Source: Leeuwenhoekiella nanhaiensis
GTDB taxonomy: Bacteria > Bacteroidota > Bacteroidia > Flavobacteriales > Flavobacteriaceae
NCBI RefSeq assembly: GCF_002744755.1
Contig: NZ_KZ319295.1
Coordinates: 49,455 to 113,454, forward strand
Length of the DNA: 64,000 nucleotides
Direction: 5' to 3'
The notes beneath the pieces are model-generated. The model did no database searches and was not told the DNA's origin. It worked only from the letters and a program-made list of their open reading frames with translations. The position numbers and the translations under genes are program-made. Of this stretch, positions 16,510-24,966 are shown piece by piece; position 1 is the stretch's first letter; each line of letters begins with the position of its first letter.

Positions 16510-17232
16510 TTAAGAGAGAAATTGAACATTTAATCGCATCTTATTCGAAAAGTCACGATAGCAATCAAAGGCTTTTGAAGTGGCATTTTTGGTTTGATCG
16601 TCATAAAGTGCCAGATTAAACGAAACGCTTTTCTTTACCTGTTTAAATGTCCACTCCTTATCTGTAGTCGTTACGTGAACAGGAGTTTGTTCATGGTCAA
16701 TTAGCAGCTCATTTTGACACTTCCATTCAAAACCATTTGCCAGAATAATGTGATCGCTATACCCGGAAATAAGGGCAAGCTCTTCCGGCTTTTTAAGACT
16801 GTATTTTAAATCTTTATAATCTTTTTTCTCAGGTAATCCCAGAGATTCCCGGAGTTTACGTTCTTTACGTTTACTTCCCGAAATCCAGCCGCCAATACCT
16901 GTAGCGCCTTTTCTGAGTTCTTTAAAATTATCAATACCGTCCATAACCTCGCCTACACCGGGGATTAAACCCACAACTTCACCTACTCCTTCGTCCGCTA
17001 CACGTCTAAGAAGCGACTGGCGCATGGGTAGTTTGAAATGAAGAATGCGCTTAGTGGTTAGCACCAGCAAAAACGGTCGCTTTCCGTGTAAAATTACCAG
17101 TATTTGCTCTTCAGTATCAGATTCTGAAGGGTCTATGAAGTTTACCCTCGAGAACGGAAATCCTTCCTGCTCAAAAAAGAATTCAAAGTTAGTATGAAGG
17201 TATTTGGAATGGTCAATTTTTGAACGAAACAT
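16510..17232 (-). CDS. PH-like / glycine-rich protein of unknown function
   Basis: A 240-residue protein with no signal peptide. Residues ~40-70 (EEQILVILHGKRPFLLVLTTKRILHFKLP) look like the core strands of a bacterial PH-type domain. Next comes a glycine-rich amphipathic stretch, GVGEVVGLIPGVGEVMDG (~82-99) and GATGIGGWISG, that could insert in or lie on a membrane. The C-terminal third returns to a beta pattern (ITGYSDHIIL-type strands, KEWTFKQVKKSVSFNLALYDD). I know no family name. It precedes the TIR gene by 132 bases in the same direction, so it could share its biology but not obviously its transcript. Confidence 0.7.
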   Translation of the reverse strand: MFRSKIDHSKYLHTNFEFFFEQEGFPFSRVNFIDPSESDTEEQILVILHGKRPFLLVLTTKRILHFKLPMRQSLLRRVADEGVGEVVGLIPGVGEVMDGIDNFKELRKGATGIGGWISGSKRKERKLRESLGLPEKKDYKDLKYSLKKPEELALISGYSDHIILANGFEWKCQNELLIDHEQTPVHVTTTDKEWTFKQVKKSVSFNLALYDDQTKNATSKAFDCYRDFSNKMRLNVQFLS

Positions 17233-17349
17233 AAGCCCTGATATTAAATGAAAACAACTTTACAAATTTTATTTTCAGGGGTGTATGCGTACAGGGGCAT
17301 CTAAATATAGCTAAATCCTTCGATAATGGACTTGAGTCGTGTATATAAT

Positions 17350-17386
17350 TTACCCCGGTCAACAAGATGCTTGCTAACCGGGGTAA
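17350..17386. terminator. Hairpin between two leftward genes, possible terminator
   Basis: TTACCCCGGT (17350-17359) pairs perfectly with ACCGGGGTAA (17377-17386), and an inner CAAG/CTTG can add four pairs. It lies downstream of the Cys4 membrane-protein gene and upstream of the PH-like gene. Only a weak T tract follows on the minus strand, so termination may be partial. Confidence 0.55.
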
Positions 17387-17442
17387 TTATAAATTGTAAG
17401 ATTGCGTTTCAGTCTTCTATCGACTGAAATTCAAAAAATGAA

Positions 17443-18114
17443 TCAGGCCTTAGTATGTATACGGTCTAAGTCTTCCTGCGAAACTACTCTAAAGGAGAAC
17501 TTGTACCCTTCAAAAATCGCCAGACCGTAAAACAGCAGGTCTATGGGACTAAAGGTTTCGCCCATAAGCTCCGGCAAATAACTGTAGTCAAAATACAGGA
17601 TTGCATTCACTAGACTTACATCCATTTCATTGGCAACAAACCCCAAAATACTCAGAATATTTCCCAGTAAAACCGATAAAAATGCAAGCGCTCCGCCCCA
17701 ATATCCGAAAATCTGACTGATTCCTTTACCCACCAGACGAATGGTGTATCCCACCGCCGCGCCAATGGCTACAGCCATATAACCTATCTGAAAACCGGTC
17801 ATCACACTAATAGTTCCCCAGAGAATAGCGCCAACCAAACCAACCGTGGCACCCATAACAATCGCCGGAATCAGATTCTCCTCTTCTTTGAGTCCTTTTA
17901 AATCGCTCTCTGAAAGTTTCTGATGTATTTGATCTACAGTTAAGGCTTCAGATTGATGAGCCAGAGCCTGAACCTCCGGGTCTTCCTGAAAATCCCCGCA
18001 GGTCCCTTCAAAATCTGCTTTTTGATCGGTAAGGCTGCATAAAATACCGGTTTGTAAATCCATTTTTCGGTTGGTGCATTTCTTGCAAAACGCCAATTGT
18101 GCATCACGTGTCAT
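17443..18114 (-). CDS. Membrane protein with N-terminal Cys4 motif
   Basis: A 223-residue protein. The N-terminus has C10-x2-C13, C26 and C39 in FCKKCTNRKMDLQTGILCSL...GTC, a spacing that suggests a small zinc-binding module recurrent in Bacteroidota proteins. After a charged linker, four hydrophobic segments follow (about 82-101, 105-125, 138-160, 190-205) with glycine-rich small-residue faces. The C-terminus (YKFSFRVVSQEDLDRI) is cytosolic by charge. Its ATG is 40 bases downstream of the yifB stop, so it may be read from the yifB transcript. I recognise no function. Confidence 0.75.
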   Translation of the reverse strand: MTRDAQLAFCKKCTNRKMDLQTGILCSLTDQKADFEGTCGDFQEDPEVQALAHQSEALTVDQIHQKLSESDLKGLKEEENLIPAIVMGATVGLVGAILWGTISVMTGFQIGYMAVAIGAAVGYTIRLVGKGISQIFGYWGGALAFLSVLLGNILSILGFVANEMDVSLVNAILYFDYSYLPELMGETFSPIDLLFYGLAIFEGYKFSFRVVSQEDLDRIHTKA

Positions 18115-18154
18115 TGATATAGTATAAAATAATTAATAATTCTTCATTTGTTTG

Positions 18155-19693
18155 TTATCCCAACCAGCCATCCCGATCCAGACTTCGGTATTGTATGGCT
18201 TCGCTGATATGATGCCCGGCGATGTTTTCGACGGCTTCCAGATCGGCAATGGTGCGGGCCACTTTTAAAATACGGTCGTAAGCGCGGGCAGATAGGTTAA
18301 GTTTTTCCATCGCGTTTTTAAGCAGTGTTTTAGAATATTCATCGAGCGCGCAGTATTTCCTAATCTGCTTCACGCTCATCTGGGCGTTGTAGTGTATGCT
18401 TTCGCTTTCGCGAAAACGTTCCGTTTGCAGTTTACGGGCTTCAGTCACCCGCTTGCGTATGTCTATGCTGCTTTCGGCCTTGCGCTCGTCTGAAAGTTTA
18501 TCAAAAGGAACCGGCGTCACTTCAATATGAATATCAATTCGGTCTAAAAGCGGTCCGCTTACCTTGCTCAGATAGCGCTGCATCTCTGCCGGAGTGCTGG
18601 TCACCGGCGCGCCGGGATCGTTAAAATAGCCGCCCGGACTGGGGTTCATACTGGCTACCAGCATAAAACTGCTGGGATAAGTCACGGTAAATTTGGCCCG
18701 GGATATGGTCACTTCGCGGTCTTCCAGCGGCTGCCGCATCACCTCAAGCACGGTGCGTTTAAACTCGGGCAACTCATCTAAAAACAACACGCCATTATGC
18801 GCCAGAGAAATCTCCCCCGGCTGCGGGTATGCCCCACCGCCTACAAGGGCGACGTCGCTAATGGTGTGATGCGGACTCCTAAACGGCCGGTGTGCCATCA
18901 GGCCCACGTTTTCGCGCATACGCCCCGAAACACTGTGAATCTTGGTGGTCTCAAGCGCCTCGCGCAAAGTCATAGGCGGCAAAATGGAAGGCAGGCGTTT
19001 GGCCAGCATGGTTTTACCGGCTCCCGGCGGACCTATTAAAATGATGTTATGGCCACCGGCGGCAGCGATTTCCATACAGCGTTTGATAGACTCCTGCCCT
19101 TTTACATCGGCGAAGTCAAAATCGGGATGCTCCAGGGCGTTGAAGAATTCGCTTCGGGTATCTACAATAGTACGCTCAAGCGGAGCACCGGTATCAAAAT
19201 GATTAATCACCTGCGCGATGGAGTCGATTCCATACACTTCAAGGTCTTTTACAATCGCTGCTTCTTTGGCGTTTTGGCTGGGTAATAAAAACTTTTTAAA
19301 ACCTTCTTCCTGAGCTTTTATAGCAATAGGCAAAGCGCCACGTATGGGTTGCAGGCTTCCGTCGAGCGAAAGCTCGCCCATGATAATGTATTCGTCTAAA
19401 TGTTCGGCTTTGATTTGATCACTAGCAACCAGAATCCCGATGGCGAGGGTAAGATCGTAAGCGCTACCTTCCTTGCGCATATCGGCCGGAGCCATATTGA
19501 GCGTAATTTTTTTACCCGGAATTTTATAACCGTTGTTTTGAAGGGCCGCCGCAATGCGGTAATTGCTTTCTTTAATAGCATTATCGGGCAAACCCACGAG
19601 GTGATAGCCTATTCCCTTATCAATATTGACCTCAACGGTGATCGTGGTTGCCTCTACCCCAAAAACAGCCGAGCCATACACTTTTGTAAGCAT
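18155..19693 (-). CDS. ComM/YifB family AAA+ ATPase (Mg-chelatase-like)
   Basis: A 512-residue cytosolic ATPase of the ComM/YifB family, a helicase linked to branch migration during natural transformation and recombination. It has the N-terminal ChlI-like domain (KVYGSAVFGVEATTITVEVN), Walker A GPPGAGKT at 221-228, Walker B GVLFLDELPEF, the sensor/arginine region SGPLLDRIDIHIEV and a C-terminal Mg-chelatase domain (LNLSARAYDRILKVARTIAD). Length and order are normal for the family. Chelation chemistry is not implied by the name. Its stop is 40 bases from the next gene's start. Confidence 0.93.
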   Translation of the reverse strand: MLTKVYGSAVFGVEATTITVEVNIDKGIGYHLVGLPDNAIKESNYRIAAALQNNGYKIPGKKITLNMAPADMRKEGSAYDLTLAIGILVASDQIKAEHLDEYIIMGELSLDGSLQPIRGALPIAIKAQEEGFKKFLLPSQNAKEAAIVKDLEVYGIDSIAQVINHFDTGAPLERTIVDTRSEFFNALEHPDFDFADVKGQESIKRCMEIAAAGGHNIILIGPPGAGKTMLAKRLPSILPPMTLREALETTKIHSVSGRMRENVGLMAHRPFRSPHHTISDVALVGGGAYPQPGEISLAHNGVLFLDELPEFKRTVLEVMRQPLEDREVTISRAKFTVTYPSSFMLVASMNPSPGGYFNDPGAPVTSTPAEMQRYLSKVSGPLLDRIDIHIEVTPVPFDKLSDERKAESSIDIRKRVTEARKLQTERFRESESIHYNAQMSVKQIRKYCALDEYSKTLLKNAMEKLNLSARAYDRILKVARTIADLEAVENIAGHHISEAIQYRSLDRDGWLG

Positions 19694-19806
19694 AATGATC
19701 CGTTAGTTCGCCATCCGGGTAGGGCCTTTGGCTTTTTATCTGGGTAGGAAATTAACGGAAAAACAGCACATATAAAAGAGAATCACAAGTATTGTTTAAC
19801 ATTTTA

Positions 19807-19837
19807 TTTAGATTAAACCTGCATTAGTGTATTTTTG
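19807..19837 (+). promoter_or_regulatory. Bacteroidota-type promoter for the VOC gene
   Basis: TATTTTTG at 19830-19837 matches the -7 consensus TAnnTTTG exactly. TTTA at 19807-19810, 19 bases upstream, fits a weakened -33 TTTG. The ATG is 15 bases downstream of the box, leaving a very short leader. Confidence 0.55.
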
Positions 19838-19851
19838 ACAAAAATTTAGTT

Positions 19852-20343
19852 ATGGCTGACTCCTACTCCATCCCGACATCGACCCGCATTGGTCACGTGC
19901 ATCTAAAAGTTTCTGATCTGGAACGTGCCCTGCGTTTTTATAATGAAATTCTGGGTTTTGAAATCATACAGCGTTTGGGTGATGAAGCTGCCTTTATTTC
20001 GGCAGGAGGTTATCATCATCATATAGGTCTCAACACCTGGCAAAGTAAAGGCGGAAGTGCTCCGCCGCAGAACACAACCGGTTTGTTTCATACCGCAATC
20101 GTATATCCTACCCGCAAGGATTTGGCAAAAATTTTAAAACGTCTTCTGGAAAATGGAATACAATTAACCGGCGCGGCAGATCACGGGGTTTCTGAAGCAT
20201 TGTATCTAAATGATCCCGATGAAAATGGGGTGGAATTGTACTGGGATCGTCCCCGGGAAGACTGGCCTCGTGATGAAGCCGGAGAAATCGAAATGTACAC
20301 CCGCAGACTCGACCTGAACAATTTATTGCAGGAGCTGGCTTAA
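19852..20343 (+). CDS. VOC family (glyoxalase/extradiol dioxygenase-like) metalloprotein
   Basis: A 163-residue single-unit vicinal-oxygen-chelate protein. Strand and metal-ligand patterns are present: GHVHLKVSDLERALRFYNEIL near the N-terminus (His15/His17), HHHIGLNTW in the middle, LFHTAIVYPTRKDLA and DENGVELYWDRPREDWPRD with the Glu ligand. The wording resembles catechol-2,3-dioxygenase-type entries (CatE half), but the exact substrate cannot be read. It is cytosolic. Its stop overlaps the convergent FAD-protein gene by four bases. A promoter matching the Bacteroidota consensus is just upstream. Confidence 0.85.
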   Translation: MADSYSIPTSTRIGHVHLKVSDLERALRFYNEILGFEIIQRLGDEAAFISAGGYHHHIGLNTWQSKGGSAPPQNTTGLFHTAIVYPTRKDLAKILKRLLENGIQLTGAADHGVSEALYLNDPDENGVELYWDRPREDWPRDEAGEIEMYTRRLDLNNLLQELA

Positions 20344-22082
20344 TCACGCATTCGCGAAAGTACGCCTGCGGCCCATTTGTTTGCGGGTTTACCGAAACAC
20401 TCAATCAGATCGTCTACGCCAATTACACTGCCTTTTGCCAAACGGCCCAATAAGGCTATGGGCTGATGCGTATTGCCGGCTTTACTGATGATACGGCCAT
20501 CTTCAAGCGTATGTAAACCGAGTTTGTAATTTACCGGACTCACTTTCTTATCGGCAATCAGGTTTTGAATCAGGGGACTGCTCACCTTCAGCAGTTGTGG
20601 CGGGTCTACAACCGAATTAACCATAACATCTGCGGTAACCGATTTTCCATTTTTACGCAGTTTCCAGCCTGATGGGACCTCTTCAATCTGCGGATTATCC
20701 ACAAAATCAAGATGGAGCACTCCGGCTTCCACCAAAGCGATCAATTGCTGCACACTGGCAATGGGAGGTCCGTACGAATAGCGTTTACTGGCTTCAATAT
20801 ACTTCACCAGATCAATCATCGCCGCATCCTTAAAATCGAAATGCGTAAACTCGTGATACAACACCCCCAGCGCATAGCGCCATACCTGACCCAAACAGTA
20901 ATCAAGACTGATTTTCTCGCGGCCACAGGCCATATCGAGCAGGGCATTTAAAGCTTCAATCGCCGGTATGTCGTGACTTAAAAGCAATTCGTGCTGAAGC
21001 TTTTTCGGTTGCCGAAGGAGACTTTCGGTGAGTTTAGCAAGCTCGTGCCTGTCTAAAGTTGTGGGTCTGGCTTTAGTCTTTAAATCCAGATAAACCGAAG
21101 CGGTCATTTCGCCCAAAGCTTCGATTAAAAAGGAGGCGTCCTTGATTTGATCCGGATGTTGGTTTGCCTCCTCAATTTGGGTTTTAAAATGAAGCATACT
21201 TTCCGCTGAAGGTTCAAACCAGGCATCAATTTTTGCATTTTTAGGCTTTGGTGCCGGCGGCAAGCCGTCCAGCGAAAACGCAATTAAAGTCCTGGGCTCC
21301 TGTTCTGAGGCAGAATACTGAAAACGGTCCGTATCGGGAATTTCGGTAAAGCTTCCTCCAAAACCTAGCGTCAGGGCCCGCATCTGGTCTACCATAGACA
21401 GGCCAAAACCCCGCATCGCGATCACGGTATCGGGGGTAATGGCTTCGGTTTCCAAAGCACCAACAGGATAGGGATCTTTGTACAACATAAGCTTTTGCTC
21501 GCGGGCATGCGCTTCCCAACTCTGTAGTTGATCAGAATCGTAAACCGGCTGATGTCCTATGGTCAGAACGGTTTCGGCTACCTCATATTCTATACCCTCG
21601 GCATCTGTTAGCATACAGCCTGTTGCCGTTGTTTCCACCAAAACGATTGCCTTTTGCAGACATTCCGCCAAACCGGCATCTGCCAAAACATGGGCAATGC
21701 TTTCAAAACGTGCGTTTAAATAAGCTCCTATTTTAGACCGGGACGGAAAGTGATCTTTTTCCTGTGGATCGTGATTTTCAGGATAGTTGATCCATTCGCG
21801 GTAGGAAGCAAAAGCCGGAATAAATAGATCATCAATCCTGATTTCAGGCCTGCCGGCGAGTCCGTTTGCCAGATGCCGCTCGTGAATATTCGAAAGGTTT
21901 GTGGCTACCTGCGCCGGTGACCAAATCTGACCCGCACCAAAATGTGGTGAAGCTTCAAAAAGCAGGACCTTAGGGATTTCTGATACAGTAGCATCCTGTA
22001 ATGCCAAAAAGAGGGCTTCAAGCGCGGCGAGACCGCGAGGTCCCACCCCAACAATAGCAATGCTTTGATTTTTTTTGGTCAT
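20340..22082 (-). CDS. FAD/NAD(P)-binding protein (NAD_binding_9 type)
   Basis: A 580-residue flavoprotein-like protein. The N-terminal dinucleotide fold is SIAIVGVGPRGLAALEALF (G12-V-G14-P-R-G17), then SPHFGAGQIWSPAQVATNLSN and TVLTIGHQPVY, the usual pattern of the FAD-NAD(P)-binding family related to HI0933/aminoacetone-type oxidoreductases. The C-terminal half includes VMVNSVVDPPQL and a terminal GVDDLIECFG. An upstream ATG at 22130 would add 16 residues before the Rossmann fold; the ATG at 22082 (MTKKNQSIAIVG) is the natural start. Enzymatic substrate is unknown. The gene is convergent with the VOC gene and divergent from the aquaporin gene. Confidence 0.82.
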   Translation of the reverse strand: MTKKNQSIAIVGVGPRGLAALEALFLALQDATVSEIPKVLLFEASPHFGAGQIWSPAQVATNLSNIHERHLANGLAGRPEIRIDDLFIPAFASYREWINYPENHDPQEKDHFPSRSKIGAYLNARFESIAHVLADAGLAECLQKAIVLVETTATGCMLTDAEGIEYEVAETVLTIGHQPVYDSDQLQSWEAHAREQKLMLYKDPYPVGALETEAITPDTVIAMRGFGLSMVDQMRALTLGFGGSFTEIPDTDRFQYSASEQEPRTLIAFSLDGLPPAPKPKNAKIDAWFEPSAESMLHFKTQIEEANQHPDQIKDASFLIEALGEMTASVYLDLKTKARPTTLDRHELAKLTESLLRQPKKLQHELLLSHDIPAIEALNALLDMACGREKISLDYCLGQVWRYALGVLYHEFTHFDFKDAAMIDLVKYIEASKRYSYGPPIASVQQLIALVEAGVLHLDFVDNPQIEEVPSGWKLRKNGKSVTADVMVNSVVDPPQLLKVSSPLIQNLIADKKVSPVNYKLGLHTLEDGRIISKAGNTHQPIALLGRLAKGSVIGVDDLIECFGKPANKWAAGVLSRMRD

Positions 22083-22263
22083 AAATACGGGTTCAGGCCA
22101 ACGGATATGGCGATTTACGGCTGCTTGCAAAGTTACGACTCCCTCTTAAAGCCGTACATTTCTAGTCATAAGCTTGTCTTAAATCTAAATCTTTTGCCAG
22201 AAACTGTATCTTTAAAAGCGTAAAACAGCGGTCGCCGAGATCGTTTCTAAAGTATGCTTTCTT

Positions 22264-23070
22264 ATGATTACCAGCCGTGAATTTATTGGTGAAACACTGG
22301 GCACCTTTATCCTGATTATTTTTGGTCTGAGTGCCGGTGCTGTCGCCATTCTATTTGGCGGGTACCAAAGTATTATGCAAATAGGGATTGCCTGGGGAAT
22401 CGCGGTGATGCTGGCCGTTTACCTTACCCGTCATCTCTCTAACGCACACATCAACCCGGCCGTTACTCTGGCTATGGTGATGAGCGGGCGAATGCCAGCA
22501 AAAAAGCTTATTCCCTATTGGTTTGCTCAGGTTTTGGGTGCCTTTTTGGGCGGCCTGATGCTGTATTTTTTATTTGGACCGTCTATACAGGCATTTGAAG
22601 AAAGTGAAGGCATCGTGAGGGGTACCTACGAAAGCATCACCACCGCAAAGATGTTTGGGGAATTCTATATAATGCCGGGAAACACCGCAGTGGTCAATCT
22701 CCCGCTGGCGATAATCGCGGAAGCATTTGGGACTTTTTTACTGTTGTTGTTTGTGCTGGGCTTTACCGAAGATGCAAACGTAGGCCGCCCTCACGACACG
22801 ATGGCGCCGGTTTTTATAGGTATCGCGGTTACCATAATCATTTGTCTGATTGCTCCCCTAACGCAATGCGGAATCAATCCTGCACGCGATTTTGGTCCAC
22901 GTATGGTCGCCTGGATGATGGGCTGGGGCGATGCCGCATTCCCTGATAATTCAGGGGGATTCTTTTGGGTGTATATCTGCGGACCTTTTCTGGGCGCGGT
23001 AACAGCTGCTCTCTTTTTTGACCGTATCGTGGCACCCGCCTTACGTAAAGACGGGTCAGATACGATTTAG
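22264..23070 (+). CDS. MIP family aquaglyceroporin
   Basis: A 268-residue six-helix channel of the aquaporin family. Both pore motifs are present: N64-P65-A66 in NAHINPAVTLAM and N205-P206-A207-R208-D209 in CGINPARDFGPRM. Asp209 after the second motif is characteristic of glycerol facilitators (GlpF type) rather than water-only channels, so passage of glycerol or similar small polyols is likely. Length is typical. It ends 11 bases before the convergent GH13 gene. No glycerol kinase or dehydrogenase is nearby, so the physiological solute is inferred from the motif alone. Confidence 0.9.
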   Translation: MITSREFIGETLGTFILIIFGLSAGAVAILFGGYQSIMQIGIAWGIAVMLAVYLTRHLSNAHINPAVTLAMVMSGRMPAKKLIPYWFAQVLGAFLGGLMLYFLFGPSIQAFEESEGIVRGTYESITTAKMFGEFYIMPGNTAVVNLPLAIIAEAFGTFLLLLFVLGFTEDANVGRPHDTMAPVFIGIAVTIIICLIAPLTQCGINPARDFGPRMVAWMMGWGDAAFPDNSGGFFWVYICGPFLGAVTAALFFDRIVAPALRKDGSDTI

Positions 23071-23081
23071 GCTATAGGTTT

Positions 23082-24962
23082 TCAGTCTAATTTAAAAACA
23101 AAAGACTCTAAAGGTTTTACATCTACACGCATGTTACCCAAACCGTTTTCAACCTTGAGATTTCCTGAGGTTTTTCCGTAGAGCTGATCGGTCATGGTGT
23201 AATCACCATCCTTAAGCTGCCAGACTTCGATAATATGCTCCGGAATTTGCAGCTCAAAACCAAAGGTATCATTAGCATCAAAATTGCTTACGATAACCAG
23301 CTTGTCATCACCAGACCAGCGCACAAAACTGTACACCCTATCATTGTACCACTCGGTATTTTGACGGTTATGCCAGTGAATGTCTGCATACTCGCCCATA
23401 ATGGCCGGACTTTCTGTACTAAAATTCAAAACGCGCTTGTAAAAATCACGCAATTCGAGCTCCGCCTGAGTAGACTTTCCGCCGTCAAACTTCTTATCAT
23501 TTACCCAGCGCACTACCGATGGCACACTGCCGTAATCAAAAATGGAGGTGCGCGTAGGATCACCAAAACCGAGATCTTCTTCGGCCGGTTCTCCAAGCTC
23601 CTGTCCAAAATAAATCATCGTAGGTGAAGTACTGATGAGGGCTGAAACGACCATCGCAGGTTTTCCTTTTTCGGCACTGCCGGCAAAATCAGGACTGGCA
23701 ATGCGTTGCTCGTCGTGGTTTTCCAGAAAATGCAGCATATTGATTTCGATATCTTTTTGATGATCGATTATAGGCGCGATATGATCGGTGCTGCCCTGAC
23801 CCTGCATCACGTGTTTGATGGTATCGTAAAGCTCTACCTTGTCATAGAGGTAATCCATCTTACCTTTAAAAATATAATCGCGGTACATGGAAGGATTGTA
23901 AACTTCGGCGAGTAAAAACGCATCCGGGTTTTCGGTTTTTATGGCAGAATTCATAAAGCTCCAAAACTCCACCGGAACCATTTCGGCCATATCAAAGCGG
24001 AAACCATCAACTCCTTTTTCGGTCCAAAACAGGGCGATGTCCTTAAACTGCTTCCAGGAAGCCGGTATTTCTTTATCCTTCCAGAAGGCCGCGTGTTTGG
24101 TGTAATCCCATTTACCGCTGTCTTCGGGCAATTCATCAAAATCCTTATGTCCATCGGGACTCACGCCGTAGTTTATTTTTACCGTTTCGTACCAGTCGTT
24201 CTGATCAGGCTGAGCCGCCCGCGAACCGTTGCCTGTCCATTTTGCCGGAGATTCCTTAAAGCTTCCTTCAGCTAAAGCGTTTTGTTCCCCTCCCAATGGC
24301 TGATAGCCGTTTTGCCATACCGGCACCTCAAAATCCTCACCGGGGATGTAGTAAAAATTGTTGTTTTTGGCGTAAGCCACAGTGTTATCATCCTGCGCTC
24401 CAAAAGGTACGCGACCTTTAGGCGTATTGAGGCTCTCGTATTTGCGGGCTACGTGATTGGGCACGATGTCAATAATGACCTTCATTCCCGCATCGTGGGT
24501 ACGTTTGATGAGGGCCTCAAATTCTTCCATGCGTTTTGCAGGATCAACCGCCATATCGGGATCAACCTGATAATAATCTTTAACCGCGTAAGGCGAACCT
24601 GCGCGGCCTTTAACCACATCGGGATCGTCGTTTGAAATTCCATATTCGGTATAATCGGTTATCACCGCGTGGTGCGGCACGCCGGTGTACCAGATGTAGG
24701 TTGTACCCAGCTCTTTGATCGCCTGTAAAGCTTCGGGAGTAAAATCGTTAAACTTTCCTACCCCATTTTCTTCAAGGGTTCCCCAGGGTTTATTGGTCGT
24801 ATTGGTATTTCCGAAAAGACGGGTAAACACGTGATAAACGACTTCCTTTTTGGGTGCATTTTCAGTTTTCATAGTGGGTTTAGGTTCTGTAGTGTCGGTT
24901 TGATTTTGGTTTTTGCAGCTGAAAAATACAGCAAAAGCAACCAGAAGCAGGTGTTTTTTCAT
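23082..24962 (-). CDS. GH13 alpha-amylase family lipoprotein
   Basis: A 626-residue glycoside hydrolase family 13 enzyme with a lipoprotein signal (Cys16 in FFSC). The conserved regions are in order: DIVPNH (165-170), GFRFD324 (nucleophile Asp), LLAE353 (acid/base Glu) and FLENHD417. The last ~80 residues form the beta-sandwich C domain. It should cleave or transglycosylate alpha-1,4 glucans at the outer membrane or in the periplasm. It is four bases downstream of the neopullulanase-like GH13 gene, so both are one operon. The divergent SusCD genes and the LacI gene tie it to the same alpha-glucan locus. Exact product profile is not predictable. Confidence 0.93.
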   Translation of the reverse strand: MKKHLLLVAFAVFFSCKNQNQTDTTEPKPTMKTENAPKKEVVYHVFTRLFGNTNTTNKPWGTLEENGVGKFNDFTPEALQAIKELGTTYIWYTGVPHHAVITDYTEYGISNDDPDVVKGRAGSPYAVKDYYQVDPDMAVDPAKRMEEFEALIKRTHDAGMKVIIDIVPNHVARKYESLNTPKGRVPFGAQDDNTVAYAKNNNFYYIPGEDFEVPVWQNGYQPLGGEQNALAEGSFKESPAKWTGNGSRAAQPDQNDWYETVKINYGVSPDGHKDFDELPEDSGKWDYTKHAAFWKDKEIPASWKQFKDIALFWTEKGVDGFRFDMAEMVPVEFWSFMNSAIKTENPDAFLLAEVYNPSMYRDYIFKGKMDYLYDKVELYDTIKHVMQGQGSTDHIAPIIDHQKDIEINMLHFLENHDEQRIASPDFAGSAEKGKPAMVVSALISTSPTMIYFGQELGEPAEEDLGFGDPTRTSIFDYGSVPSVVRWVNDKKFDGGKSTQAELELRDFYKRVLNFSTESPAIMGEYADIHWHNRQNTEWYNDRVYSFVRWSGDDKLVIVSNFDANDTFGFELQIPEHIIEVWQLKDGDYTMTDQLYGKTSGNLKVENGLGNMRVDVKPLESFVFKLD

Positions 24963-24966
24963 AGAA

